A stretch of DNA of 64,000 bases, from NCBI GenBank assembly GCA_031835245.1, contig JAVKOQ010000081.1, forward strand, positions 62,001-126,000. Direction: 5' to 3'. Every line of letters begins with the position of its first letter. Position 1 is the stretch's first letter. This DNA is from Balamuthia mandrillaris (Eukaryota; Discosea; Longamoebia; Balamuthiidae). This document shows positions 42,880 through 53,274 of this stretch, one piece after another. The translations under genes were made by a program, and so were the position numbers. Below the pieces are notes generated by a model, which ran no database searches, was not told the DNA's origin, and saw nothing but the letters and a program-made list of their open reading frames with translations.

Positions 42880-45601
42880 GCTTTCTCTCTGCAAGAACTG
42901 CTGTACCTTTCTGAGAGATTTTGTACGTTGGGATCTCTTACGCTAACCACAAACCTTTTCAAACGTGCATTCCAAACCATAGCCTTGCGTCTGCCAGTAA
43001 TCTCTGCCACCTTGTCCGAGCCTTTAAGTAAAGTATTAATAAGAAAAAGAAACGATGATAATAATCAAATGTAAGGTACCTCCAAGGTGATGGATCAGCA
43101 AATCCAGAGGATTACAAGGCAATGTGATCTGTTTGGTCTTGCGAAGCAGTTCATCCCTCTTATCTCTCCAAACAGGCATGTCATCTCCGCACGCATTTTC
43201 TACAAGAAACCACTTCTCCAAGAACTTGGAGATATTGTTTGTCATATCGCACAAGCCTTCAAAGGATTTACCTGACTTAGCTTTTTTATCTTTCTTCTTC
43301 TTCGTGCGGGCTTGTTTGGCCTTTAGCTTTCGTTTAGCAAGATCATACTCCAACTGAGCTTCGCCCGTTGAAAACATGCCGATAACAACAGCATGGCTCT
43401 CTGCATAATCCTCAACCATTTTGACCACGTGCTCAACCTTGTAACACAAAGCGAGCAGAATGAAGAACCTTTGATGAGCGGCCCACAGCAATGCTGCATC
43501 CATTCAAGAATCAACATAACAAAACAAAACAACACAGCAAGAGCTGTTGCATACCTTTGCGCCATCGTTGTTCGGGCAATGGTAGGTCAGAATCTTCAAG
43601 AGCTTGCAAGTAAGCTGGAACAAGTTCTTGCCAAAGTCTTAAAAATGTGAAATATTGGCTGTTAGGCTGATTAGAAGAAAGAATTCATGAAGGATGGACA
43701 GACCTCGCAACTTCATCATACTCCACTTTCTCCTCCTCCTTGAGTGGGTATTGAAGAATGTCAAAGTCGACTCCCTTGAAGCTCAGGTGTCGGCTACAAT
43801 ACATGCCTTTGCGCTTCATTTCCATAGCTACCAGTTCCATTGAACCCAATCCTGCCTCGGTCAGCAGCTTTTTGAACTCTTTGAAATCCGAGAAGCCGGT
43901 GTTGGGTCCCCATAGACCCAGACGAGCCATATAACCCATATTTCGCGCTTCGGTAGCTCCAGTGGCGCTAGAATAGACCAGCCTCGCTTTGGATAAGTCT
44001 TTCTGCAACCGGGATACGAGTATTCCCGTTTTGGAGGATTGACCGCTCGACTCTGGCACTAGGTTCTTCGCTCGATGGCCTTCATCTAACACAATAACCC
44101 CTTCGAACTCAGGAGTACTGGGTGCTGCATCCTTGCCCTCGTCATCAGAGGTGCTTTGTGGCTCACGCCTAAGCCAGTCAATGAGCTGTTGATAACTGAA
44201 AAGGCGAACGTGAGGAGATAATTGTAGAGTTATAACGATAAAACGTACCGAGTCTTTTGTTGGCCGATGCTTTTACTGACAAGTTTGCTGTAAGTAAGAA
44301 ACAAAACCCCTTCCTCAAAGGTAAGCTCATCGTAACTAGATGGTACTTCGTGAAGAGGTATGAAGCCCGCCCCAATGTCTTCCATGTCTCTTTTCGCAGC
44401 GTAGAGGAGAGTTGGAGACATGGACATCCATACTGCCTTCCTCCTCCCTCTCAAGTAGTTGTCTACAATGATTGCTGCAATCTCTCTCCCTTTTCCTACT
44501 CCTGTGCCATCGCCTATGAAGTATCCCGCCCTCTCTCCGTCTTCCAGCATCAACTCGTGCCTACTCCCGGCTTGACAAACAGCTTCTAACTGTACAGTAG
44601 ATAGTTTTCCTCTTTCCAAGCATCCGTCTGGCAGCAATGGGATGTAATTGCACTTTGGAGCAATGATTGCAGCCAAGGAGGTTGCCTCCATTAGAAACGC
44701 AGGGTGGGCGATCTCGCCTACTGCTTGCCATTCACCTGCAAATGGATATAAATGGACTGAGTAAATAACATCGGAACAAAAAAGAACAAGAACAGAGACA
44801 TAGCACTTTACCTGGCGTTTGCGGTTTGTAAGATGCGTACAGCTCTGTCTCGACCTCCAACTCTTCGTCAGCTTCTTCTTCGTCTCCAGCTACCTCCTCC
44901 ACTTTATCTTTGTCTTTCGTTTCTTCTTCCTTGGGTTTGGAAATGTCCTCAGGAGCCTCTGCCACTGGAGTTGCTTCATCGGCCCAACTCAAAGAAGGCA
45001 CGTTCCGTTCCGTTTCGTTCGTGGTCTCTTCTGTCGACTCAGCAAATACCTCTTCATCCATTTGGTCCTCTGCTATTTCTTCATCACTGCCCAACCCCAA
45101 TTCAACAGCTCCTTCTTCTGCGAGTGTTTCTCGCGGTTCCTTCTCATCTTCGGACGACAGAGTAGTGGGTTCACCGACAACAACTAAAAGCTCGTCGTCT
45201 TCCTCGTCATCCATGCCGAAGTTTGGGGAAGCTGGAGGAAGATGCACAGTGGAGGCAGCAGCAGCTGGCGGCGAAGAATCCGATGGTTGTGGTTGCTTGG
45301 TCGGCGTGGGTGGCAGCTTCAACAACCTTCTTCTCTCTTCAATGCTCCGCTCCTTTTCTTTCTTGTTGAAGCCCAAAAGTTGAGAGAGAGAAGGCTGTGG
45401 TGGCTCTTGATCTTCCAAACCTGCAACCGGGGCCACGGGCGAGGTAGCAGAGGAAGCAACGAGCGCATGGGCAGTGGGATAATGGCCGCAGTACTCGCAC
45501 CGGTGGCTGTTTTCCTCCTGCGGAAGACAGTAGAGCACGCACTCGCACTCGTTGCACTTGCCCCGTTGCCTACCTTGCCTATCCACCGCGATGGCTGCCA
45601 T
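40898..45601 (-). CDS. SBNO: Strawberry notch (SBNO) helicase-like protein
   Basis: About eleven exons from [20 protein letters not shown] at 45601. The N-terminus has a four-Cys zinc-ribbon-like element ([10 protein letters not shown] ... CEYCGHYP), then a long acidic disordered stretch. The core is typical of [23 protein letters not shown], Walker A-like [52 protein letters not shown] (DEAH-like), [20 protein letters not shown], then the second half with [34 protein letters not shown] followed by LGRTHRSNQ, and a C-terminal SBNO domain including [16 protein letters not shown] proteins are nuclear SF2-type regulators acting in Notch/Wnt and innate signalling in animals; they occur widely in eukaryotes and giant viruses. 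An Asp/Glu and poly-Pro tail closes it. All NTPase motifs are present. Confidence 0.92.
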
Positions 45602-45753
45602 TCCTCCAAGCTGCTTGCCTGCTTGCTTGCCACTACGTTTCTTGTAGAGCGGCCGCTACGTTTTTTTCTCTCTCTCTCTCGTGAAAATATAACTTTATCA
45701 TTTCTTGGAAAAATTTGAACCAAAAAAAAAAGAACAAAAAAGTGGAGGCTGCG
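45602..45753. promoter_or_regulatory. compact bidirectional promoter
   Basis: Only 152 bp separate the ATGs of strawberry notch (-) and CDC123 (+), so one short region must serve both. It has a GCGGCCGC site (about 45649), a CT tract and an A-run before the CDC123 ATG. Confidence 0.45.
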
Positions 45754-47132
45754 ATGGAAGGCGATGAAGAAGTAAACGTGGAGCAGTGGAACTCGGCCAA
45801 CATCGGTTTGCTTCGCTTTTAGGTTTTCGGTTGTGATCATCTTTTTATTTTCTAACATTGTGATTGTTTTTGGATTTCCGAACCAACGCAGAACGGTGGT
45901 ACGAGCCAATCAAAGATTTTACCTTTAAAACAGTGTTTCTTCCGTTGAAGCAGGACTCTGCTGCTGCCCTTTCGAGAGCATGTCTTGTGCGGTTAAGTGG
46001 TGGCACAGAGCAGCAAGTGCTTGAGCATGCACAGGACGGGGAGCTCTTGGAGGAGCTGGAACGTGTGTTGGAGGAGGCCATACGACCCTTTAGAGAAGCC
46101 GGTAATGCCGCCTTTGTGAAGCTTTCTTCTCGCTCTCCAAAGGTTAGTGTTTTCCCTCAAACAAAGAAACATAAGATGCTGTTTCTGTCCTCATTGCTTG
46201 TTCTTCTTTCTTGTGCTTTTGCTCTTGCTTATTTGTTATTTGGTTTTGTTGTTGACAATGTGTTGATGCCTCCCCTTCTTCAGGACGCGACTGTAGCAAG
46301 CGGCAAGACGGACGCTCTGTACCAAGAGATCATCGAACGATTTCAACAAGAAGGAAGAGTGATTGACGACAACGCAAAAGTTTGCGCGCTTTACGAAGCT
46401 CATCTCTCCGCTTTGAAAGGTTCTCTTCTTCTTTCTACGATTGAGAAAAAGCGCTCGCTTTGCTCTTATCTCTGGTGTTATTTGCTCTAAGTTTTTAGCG
46501 GGAAGGAAGCTTTGGAGCTTCTTTCGAGTAGTGGACGTATCCAACAAGACATTCAATTGCTTCTAGATACCAAACACAACGACTTTGACTTGCAAGTTAT
46601 TGTCCGAGAATGGGTAAGCTTTTTTCATCTTTTCTTCTGATTTAACCTTAACTTGCCCATTAAAAAGGTGAATATTCCTATTAGCAACGAGTTCAGAGGC
46701 TTCGTCTACGAGAACCGACTCACTGCCGTTACTCAATACTTTGATATGTGTTATTTTCCAGAACTGAATCAACACGAGACACGAAGAGCTCAAGTATTGC
46801 AGCAGCTAGAAAAGACCTTTACCAAGGCCAAACCTAACATCCCGTTGTCTTCGTACATCATCGACTTTTGTATATCACAACGAAAGGCATCACTGAACGA
46901 AGAAATCAGCAAAGAAGGAGAAGATGACGGTGGTGACAAAGTTTACATCATAGAACTTAATCCTTGGAGCTCTTTCACGGACGCTGGCTTATTCTCATGG
47001 GTTAAGGATGCCCCGCTACTGCGAGGAGAGGAGCAAACGGAGGAGCAGCAAGTTGCGTTCAGAGTCAGAGACCGGCCCATACAAAAAGCGAGATTCGAAG
47101 TGCTGACACCTTGGAAAAAGTATTTCTCTTGA
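45754..47132 (+). CDS. CDC123: CDC123 (D123) family, eIF2 assembly factor
   Basis: Five exons from MEGDEEVNVEQW at 45754. After an intron the text continues ERWYEPIKDFTFKTVFLPL, the usual D123 opening. Further hallmarks: NAAFVKLSSRSPK joined to DATVASGKTDALY (ATP-grasp-like SPKDA), ALELLSSSGRI, NEFRGFVYENRLTAVTQYFD, YIIDFCI, and VYIIELNPWSSFTDAGLFSW, matching the DxNPW metal-binding block although Asp is Glu here. CDC123 is an ATP-grasp protein that helps assemble the eIF2 alpha-beta-gamma complex in the cytoplasm and so sets translation initiation capacity. The length (about 320 aa) is normal. Confidence 0.88.
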
Positions 47133-47272
47133 ACCGTTCCACTTCCATGTCTTTTCTTCAACCATTTCAGCAAAAAGAGAAAACTACGAGAAAGAGAAAC
47201 AAAAAATAGTATGCCAACATCGGGCGCTTGGATGGTCACTCCTTTCTTTTCGGGTACCGTTTTTTTTTTCCT

Positions 47273-47929
47273 TTATTGCCGAATGTGTAACAGGCTCACC
47301 ATATGTGTCAAGTCTACGGAGCCACGACATTGTGCTTGCGTGCATGTATTTGCTTCTTCTCTGCCCCCTGCAGTTTCTGTTTCTGTTGCGTGTGTTGTTT
47401 GTTGTGGTCGGCAAGGATGTTGTTGCCTTCGTTGCCATTCCTCAAATCCATCCAATGTGCCAGGAACACGCGTCAAGAGGAAAGCTTCAGAGAAGCGCCT
47501 CTTCTTTTTGATTTGTTGCAGTGTGGGCAGCTCATAGCTGTTGTGTCTCACCCGGAGGTGGCCAGCGCTCAAGGAGGAAGCTTCTTCGTGCCGTACGTCC
47601 AACTTTCTCTTCTTCCCCACTTGAGAGACTCTCCGTTTGGGCAAAAAAGAGGCCTGTTGTGCGATGCGATACAACAGTTCTGGTGGCAGAGTGCGTAGGT
47701 GTGTCGTCGTTTCCGTTGCCCACCGTACACTCTCCTTTATGTTTCCTTCTCCTTTTTCTTCTTCTTCTGCTTCATGTTGGTACACGTTTTCGCATTCTGA
47801 AGTTTCCTCAGTCTCTTCTTTGTGCGAGGTGTGCATTTGATGGAAAGCAGCTTTCTCTCTGTTGGTTGGGTTTGCAGCGTTTGCCAGAAAATAAAGAAAA
47901 AGAACAAGATACGAGCAAAATCGTGCCAA
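47273..47929 (-). CDS. hypothetical protein with F-box-like motif
   Basis: Open frame of up to 218 aa. The stretch HLRTLPPELLYRIAQQASFL resembles the start of an F-box (LPPELL...I). It is preceded by an acidic region (HEAEEEEKGEGN) and followed by basic segments (KKRRFSEAFLLTRVPGT). The N-terminal hydrophobic run before Met at about 47836 may be non-coding, so translation from MHTSHKEETEE is an alternative. The opposite strand also has shorter open frames here, so coding status is uncertain. Confidence 0.35.
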   Translation of the reverse strand: MARFCSYLVLFLYFLANAANPTNREKAAFHQMHTSHKEETEETSECENVYQHEAEEEEKGEGNIKESVRWATETTTHLRTLPPELLYRIAQQASFLPKRRVSQVGKKRKLDVRHEEASSLSAGHLRVRHNSYELPTLQQIKKKRRFSEAFLLTRVPGTLDGFEEWQRRQQHPCRPQQTTHATETETAGGREEANTCTQAQCRGSVDLTHMVSLLHIRQ

Positions 47930-48120
47930 TTTTTAAACAGGCGGGCAGCGACTTGGTCGTCATGACGATGTCCCAGATCAGGGATACACCTGATACACTT
48001 TTTCCTTACAAAACACATAAATTCCTTACAAGGAAATAGTCTCCTAAATATTATGTAACTAAGGAGGTTACTATGCACACGTCCCCGCTTGTACAACCGA
48101 TCCAGCCCGTCAAAACGACG

Positions 48121-48134
48121 GTTACCCCAGCAAC
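48121..48134. promoter_or_regulatory. X-box-like (RFX) palindrome
   Basis: GTTACCCCAGCAAC, a good fit to the RFX consensus GTTRCC-NN-RGYAAC. It lies between the BRF1 3' end and the F-box-like ORF, about 190 bp upstream of the latter. Confidence 0.4.
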
Positions 48135-48211
48135 CATCAAACCTTTTGGGGGATCATCTTGTCATCATTGCCTAAAAAATAGGAATTTTTTGGGAAAGCG
48201 AATGCGCGTGT

Positions 48212-49941
48212 TCATTTTCTGGCGCTGGCAAAGCTGGAAGGTGACATCAATCCCTTCAACGCCTCGTAATTGATCTTGGAAGAAGTCCTCCTCTCAAGCA
48301 CAGAGGCAGCGGCGGCTGCAGCTGTCTTGGCAGGTCGTTGGCGGGTTGGTCCTGTTGCTCGTTTCTTCCTCTGTCAATTATAAAGTTGTGAGCACTTGGG
48401 AGGGTCGCTACAACAAGTAGAAGAGCTTGAAAAAAGAAAAAAAAGCAAAGTAGAAAAAGGTAACTTACTGGAGGCCGTTCCGGTTTGCCATTGGGAAATT
48501 TGATTGCATCTTGCTTTTGTTTTTCTGGATTGTTGCCGTAAGTTATTCCATAACACACACATACTACAACTGGAAACCGGAACGATAGGAAAGCAACAAA
48601 GAAAGAAAATATGAAACAAACCTTCCAATTCCTTCAGATATTCCACATTCAGCTCCTCCCAGATTTGTTTCTTTATGGCCACTTCTTCCTCTGACTTTAC
48701 GATGTAGCCTTCTAGCTCATTATCGTCCAGCTCGGACAGATTACCGGTGTCCTCCTCAAGCAGCTCCCAGTAGAACGGCTGACCTTCTTTCCAAACGGTA
48801 TCTCCTCCTCCATTTGTAGTGCTATGTGTTTGTGTTCGTGCTTGTGATGAGGTTGATGTTGTGGAGGAAGAAGCGGAGGAAGAAGAGCAAGAAATTGATT
48901 CTGTTTGAGAGGAAGAGGCAACGGATTCGCTACCAGCGCTTTCTTCAAGGGAAGAGGCGAGATTAAAGGCATCGCTCATGGTGAGGTTGGATATGACCTT
49001 ATCCACGCTATCCCTCTCTTCCTCCTCTCCCTCGTCATCTGATCTGTTTCGCCTCTTTCTTGCTTTTCTGCTATTTACACTATCACTATTACTGTTTGTG
49101 GTGGTAATGGAGGGCGACCGTTCTGTCTCTGCTACATCTTGTTGAGCCTCGTCTGCTTCCATGTTTTTGAATTCGTTTGTGTTTAGCATAAGTTCCATCT
49201 CCTCTTGCAGCTCTTTGGTGACCACTATCTCATCCGCTTTGTTGCTCGTTTGTACATTATCGCTGTCTTCCACCTCCTTCTCTTTGGCCTTGTCATTCTC
49301 TTCTTGTGTTTGTTTTTCTCGTTCCTCTCGCTGTCCCTGTTTTTGTTTTCTTCGCTCCTCTTTTCGCTTTCGTTTGGCTGCTTTCTGGAGTCCCTCCGTA
49401 TAACAAGGTGGATCCATTTCTTGTTCCAACTCGACCACTTCAAATTCTTCAGGAGTAAGATTGCTGGATGCTGTTCTATCAAACTCGCCCAACCTAGTAA
49501 TGTGTTAATTTTGTTGTTTTTTTGTTTTTTTTTTTGTGTCAGAAAACTTATAAACAGGAAAAGGTAAGGTAAGGTAAACAAGCACCGTTTGCGGAGAGTA
49601 ACATCACAAATGCGTACAATATTCACAACCTCTCCCACTGTCCTTTTGAATCCATGAATCCGCGCCGCAATTATTAGTGCTAAACGAGCAAGAATAAGCA
49701 CAAAGTTAGAAAATCAAGCGAGAAGGGAAAAAAAAGAAACGGTGAAAATGAATGAGTGAAAAAGTAGAAGAACGACACGAGAGAGAACGAGGACTGAGCA
49801 ATAACGAGAAGTTTAAATAGGCGAATGAGAAACCAACCAGCGCCACAAATGCCGGATGGCCGCCTACCCGTGATAATCCAATCGCGCTTCATCCTCTGGA
49901 CCAAGCGCAAAGCTGTATTGGCAACCTGAGAGAAAGAGAGA

Positions 49942-49974
<33 letters not shown>

Positions 49975-51022
49975 TAAGAGTCATATCTCGCTTCTCAACA
50001 CGATAAAGATGTTGAAAGGAAGTAATACATTCTGGAGCTTATCTCCAAATTGCAGCTTCGAAGCAAATCTTTCGATGTAAAGGGAAGGATCGATAGTTGG
50101 CACGCTTAGATTAAGCAAAGCGCAAAAGTTAAGAAAGGTATGACCGAGGGTCGTCACATTTGTGTGCAGTATATCCGCAAAGTCTATCAACATATCTATC
50201 ATAGAAAAGCGAGATAGTGTTAACATTTTCTTACTCTAACCACGAAGAAGAACGGTAGATAGGATACGTGGTGTTTTTTGTCTTCTGCAAACAACGTAGA
50301 GGCAAGCGCACGCCACGTTCTCCGATCTCCTGCCCTTCACAAAGTTGCGTTGTACTGCTAAAGAGAATAAAGGACGGCAGCCTCCACATGAAAGCTGGTA
50401 AGGCCCAGCACAGCTGCCATTTGTTGCACACGTTTCCGTCCTGTTGCACAAAAATAAATGATATCAACGTTTTAGCTTTCCTTGCACACACTTTCTTCTC
50501 TGAGCCAAGGATGAGGGTTACCGTTCTCTATCGTCATCTCTCTGGATTCTCTGGTAAGGCCAGGAACACTGATGACAAACGCAGAGGCTAAGTTCGGGTA
50601 CAAATATAGAACGAGACAAACAAGTACACGTACTTTCCGCCACGAAAAGTGCGTCCAGAAGAGGACACAAACTGGCCATCTGCCGTGGCAGCCCCGCTGG
50701 AGCTTTCAGAAAAGGTTTGATGGTTAACAACTATGTTTTCCGCAATGACCTGCGCACGACATTGTCAGTATTTGTTAAATTCCAATGAGAGAGAGAGAGA
50801 GAGGAGAGAGAGAGAAGAGGGAAGCAAAGGAAGAAAAGTAGAAAGAAGCGAGCAGAAAGCTGAATGAAGAAGCGACGTATGAAGAAGAGCGAGAAGGAGA
50901 GAGAGAGAGAGAGAAGCAACGAAACTAGAAAAACGTACCAAACCACATTTTGTACAGATGATCTGATCCTCGGTTTTGTCCACATAGTCCCCAGTTTTAC
51001 ATACTTTACAGACCAGACTCAT
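48212..51022 (-). CDS. BRF1: BRF1, TFIIB-related factor of RNA polymerase III
   Basis: Nine or more exons. Start at 51022 (MSLVCKVC), giving the TFIIB-type zinc ribbon CKVCKTGDY ... ICTKCGLV; a longer form from 51070 is possible. Then [29 protein letters not shown], and the cyclin folds with [38 protein letters not shown] and [20 protein letters not shown]. The BRF1-specific C-terminal part follows: [20 protein letters not shown] and [11 protein letters not shown]. The final exon (to 48212) reads [16 protein letters not shown], the conserved RISSKINY block that binds TBP/Bdp1. BRF1 recruits Pol III to tRNA and 5S genes as part of TFIIIB. All expected blocks are present. Confidence 0.92.
49945..49976 (+). 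repeat. (GA)n microsatellite in BRF1 intron
   Basis: About 15 GA units; CT on the coding strand. Confidence 0.9.
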
Positions 51023-51340
51023 GGTGGAGCAATGCTCGCCGTCGAGTTCCAATCCAAAGCCCCTCCTCACAAGAGACCGCTACACCTCCGCTACCCCGTT
51101 TTTCTCTGCCGCCTCAAAAAAAAAATTCGGCTTCTCTGTTGTTCCACTTTCTTTTTGTTTCCGTTTTCTTTCTTTTTAAGGTAACAATTCCAGTCGACTT
51201 CCCATAATGATGCGGAAAGCTTGAAAAACCCATAATGCTGCCGGGCTGCCTTCCCAATGAACAGCTGCTGAGAACAAAAAGTGTACGATAGGTGCAGCAT
51301 CGCGTAACACCGAGCAACAGAAGAAGTAGCGACAAGGAGG
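51023..51340. promoter_or_regulatory. bidirectional promoter of BRF1 (-) and OXNAD1-like (+)
   Basis: 318 bp between the two start codons. No TATA box or other clear element is seen. Confidence 0.35.
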
Positions 51341-52734
51341 ATGAGCTCGTTGCGGCGCTCTGGCTGTGGCTTGTTGTCGGCTTTGCCTGGTCGGGGTGGC
51401 CTTCTTCCGGTGAAGAGAGCTGCGTCGTCGTTGCGGAGCGGTTCTGTTCCTTTGGCCAGTTTCCCCGTACGGCATCTCAAGCCGCAATCCGGCCCCCCCC
51501 TCTCTTCGTATCTTCTGTTTTCACACCTTTGTTTTTGTTTTTGTTGTGCAGCGGTTTCACACCGTTGTAGTCGGTCGTGCCTACTCTTCTTTTCCAGGAG
51601 AACGCATCACAACAATTCCCAACACTGGTACTCCATTACTCCAGTCCATCATCCAACTTCCGACGATTACACTCACTCTTTTTTCTTAAAAAAATGAAGC
51701 GGTTGCTGCTACGATAGAAAATGTGCACAGCGATACACCTTCAGTGTATAGTTTTGTGGTGGACGTTCAAAACCCCCCTATGGCTTTTGGGTGGCTTCCG
51801 GGACAGTGGTTCGACATATTTTTGCCAAAGGACGCCCCTGCTGGGCTGAACAAGAAAACCATGTCGCACCTGCACAAGCGAAAACAAATCACCGGCTACA
51901 CCCTGGGTTTGAGTGCCTGCAGTGCTCCCAACATGGGCATGGATGGCTGTAGAATACAGTTTGCTGCGCAACTATCGCCTCACCCTATTGTTCAGTTGCG
52001 TATCTCGCCTCTCCTCGTCTCGTTTCTCTTTTCTCCTCTTAGTTTGTCTTCTTGTTATCTCTTCTCTTGGTCTTGTTCTGTTTTCTGAAAAACCGTTTTT
52101 ATTTTTGAACAGACACTTGCATAACAAAGCAGAGATTGGTGATATTCTCTACTTGGACGGTGGCCATGGCAGCTTCCACTATCACCTCGCTAAGGACAAG
52201 CGCGACTTCAAATCACTGGTGCTCATCGGGGGCGGCATCGGCATCACCCCACTCATGGGTATCACGAGATATGTCTTCGAGGCCACTCGCAATATGGTCA
52301 CACACGGTTGGCCCATGGCCAAACGTATCCGGGTAAAGATGGTGCACAGTGCCAAACGGCCATCCGAACTGCTCTTTGTGAAGGAGATGAGGAAAATGGC
52401 AGAGGCAGAAGGTGGCATCATCGGATACTACCCCACAGTCACTCGTCTAGGAGAGAATGGAGAAGAAGAGGAAGAAGATGACAGACATAAGGAGAAAGAC
52501 GCCAAGGGACGACCCATTCCTTGGAACGGGCTCAGAGGAAGGGTAGACGAGAAGATGTTGAAAGAGCAGGTGAAAATCTCTCCAGATGATTGGTTCTACC
52601 TGTGCGGCCCTGTTGACATGGTGCAAAGCACCAAAGACCTGCTGGTGCAGCAGTGCAACGTGCCCGAGCACAACATCTTCTACGAGAAGTGGAGCACTGA
52701 AAACGGCGAACTCCCCTCTGATCACTCTGCTTAG
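51341..52734 (+). CDS. OXNAD1-like FAD/NAD(P)H oxidoreductase, mitochondrial
   Basis: At least four exons. The likely first exon starts at 51341 (MSSLRRSGCGLLSALPGRGG), Arg/Ser-rich as in a mitochondrial presequence; the join to the following small exon(s) at 51550-51700 is not certain. The body has VYSFVVDVQNPPMAFGWLPG followed by QWFDIFLPK (FAD-binding strand; QW replaces the usual RxYS-type site), LHNKAEIGDILYLDGG, LVLIGGGIGITPLMGITRYV (NAD-binding GGGxGITP), HSAKRPSELLFVKEM and FYLCGPVDMV with EKW near the end. This matches OXNAD1 and ferredoxin-reductase-like flavoproteins. The physiological substrate is unknown. The protein ends NGELPSDHSA. Confidence 0.82.
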
Positions 52735-52840
52735 CACAGAAAAAAAAGTTGCATGTTCAAAAACTATTTCCTCTTCTTTGCGGTCAACCCAAAGATCTTT
52801 GTTGCGAGGCCTCGGGAAAGGTGTTGAACTTATGGAGCTA

Positions 52841-52875
<35 letters not shown>

Positions 52876-53274
52876 CACGTGAGTTGTGAGCCCGGCACAC
52901 CATACAATTCAAGCAGCTTCTTCACATCCCCGAAGTTGTTCTCTTTTTTCTTCTTGTTTGACCAAAAGTAATGGTGCAACGAATACGAGCTTATTGTGTC
53001 CTCGCTGCAGGACGGCAATGGCGAGGACAGATTATCAGTTCCGCCAAGACATTTCCAAGCACGATGAAAATGCCTTTTCGCACAACAACAGGGAGAAGAA
53101 AAGAAAGCAAACAGCAGCGCAACACGAGTGCAACCATAACTTCCTCAACCAGAAAGGGCGGCAAAAACGCTTCATAAAAGCGGCGTTGGGGCTTCTTGAC
53201 ACCTTGTAGTCTCGCTCTTGCCCCTGAACTTTGTTCAAAAGAACAGGGGAGAGAAGCAACAAAAAAAAAAAAAA
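52735..53274. other. intergenic region with 30-nt poly(A) run
   Basis: 540 bp holding the OXNAD1-like 3' flank and the promoter of the RhoGAP-RasGEF gene. A pure A-run spans 52842-52871. It could be an old retrosequence tail or a simple repeat. A second A-run (53261-53274) directly precedes the next ATG. No gene is supported. Confidence 0.4.
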
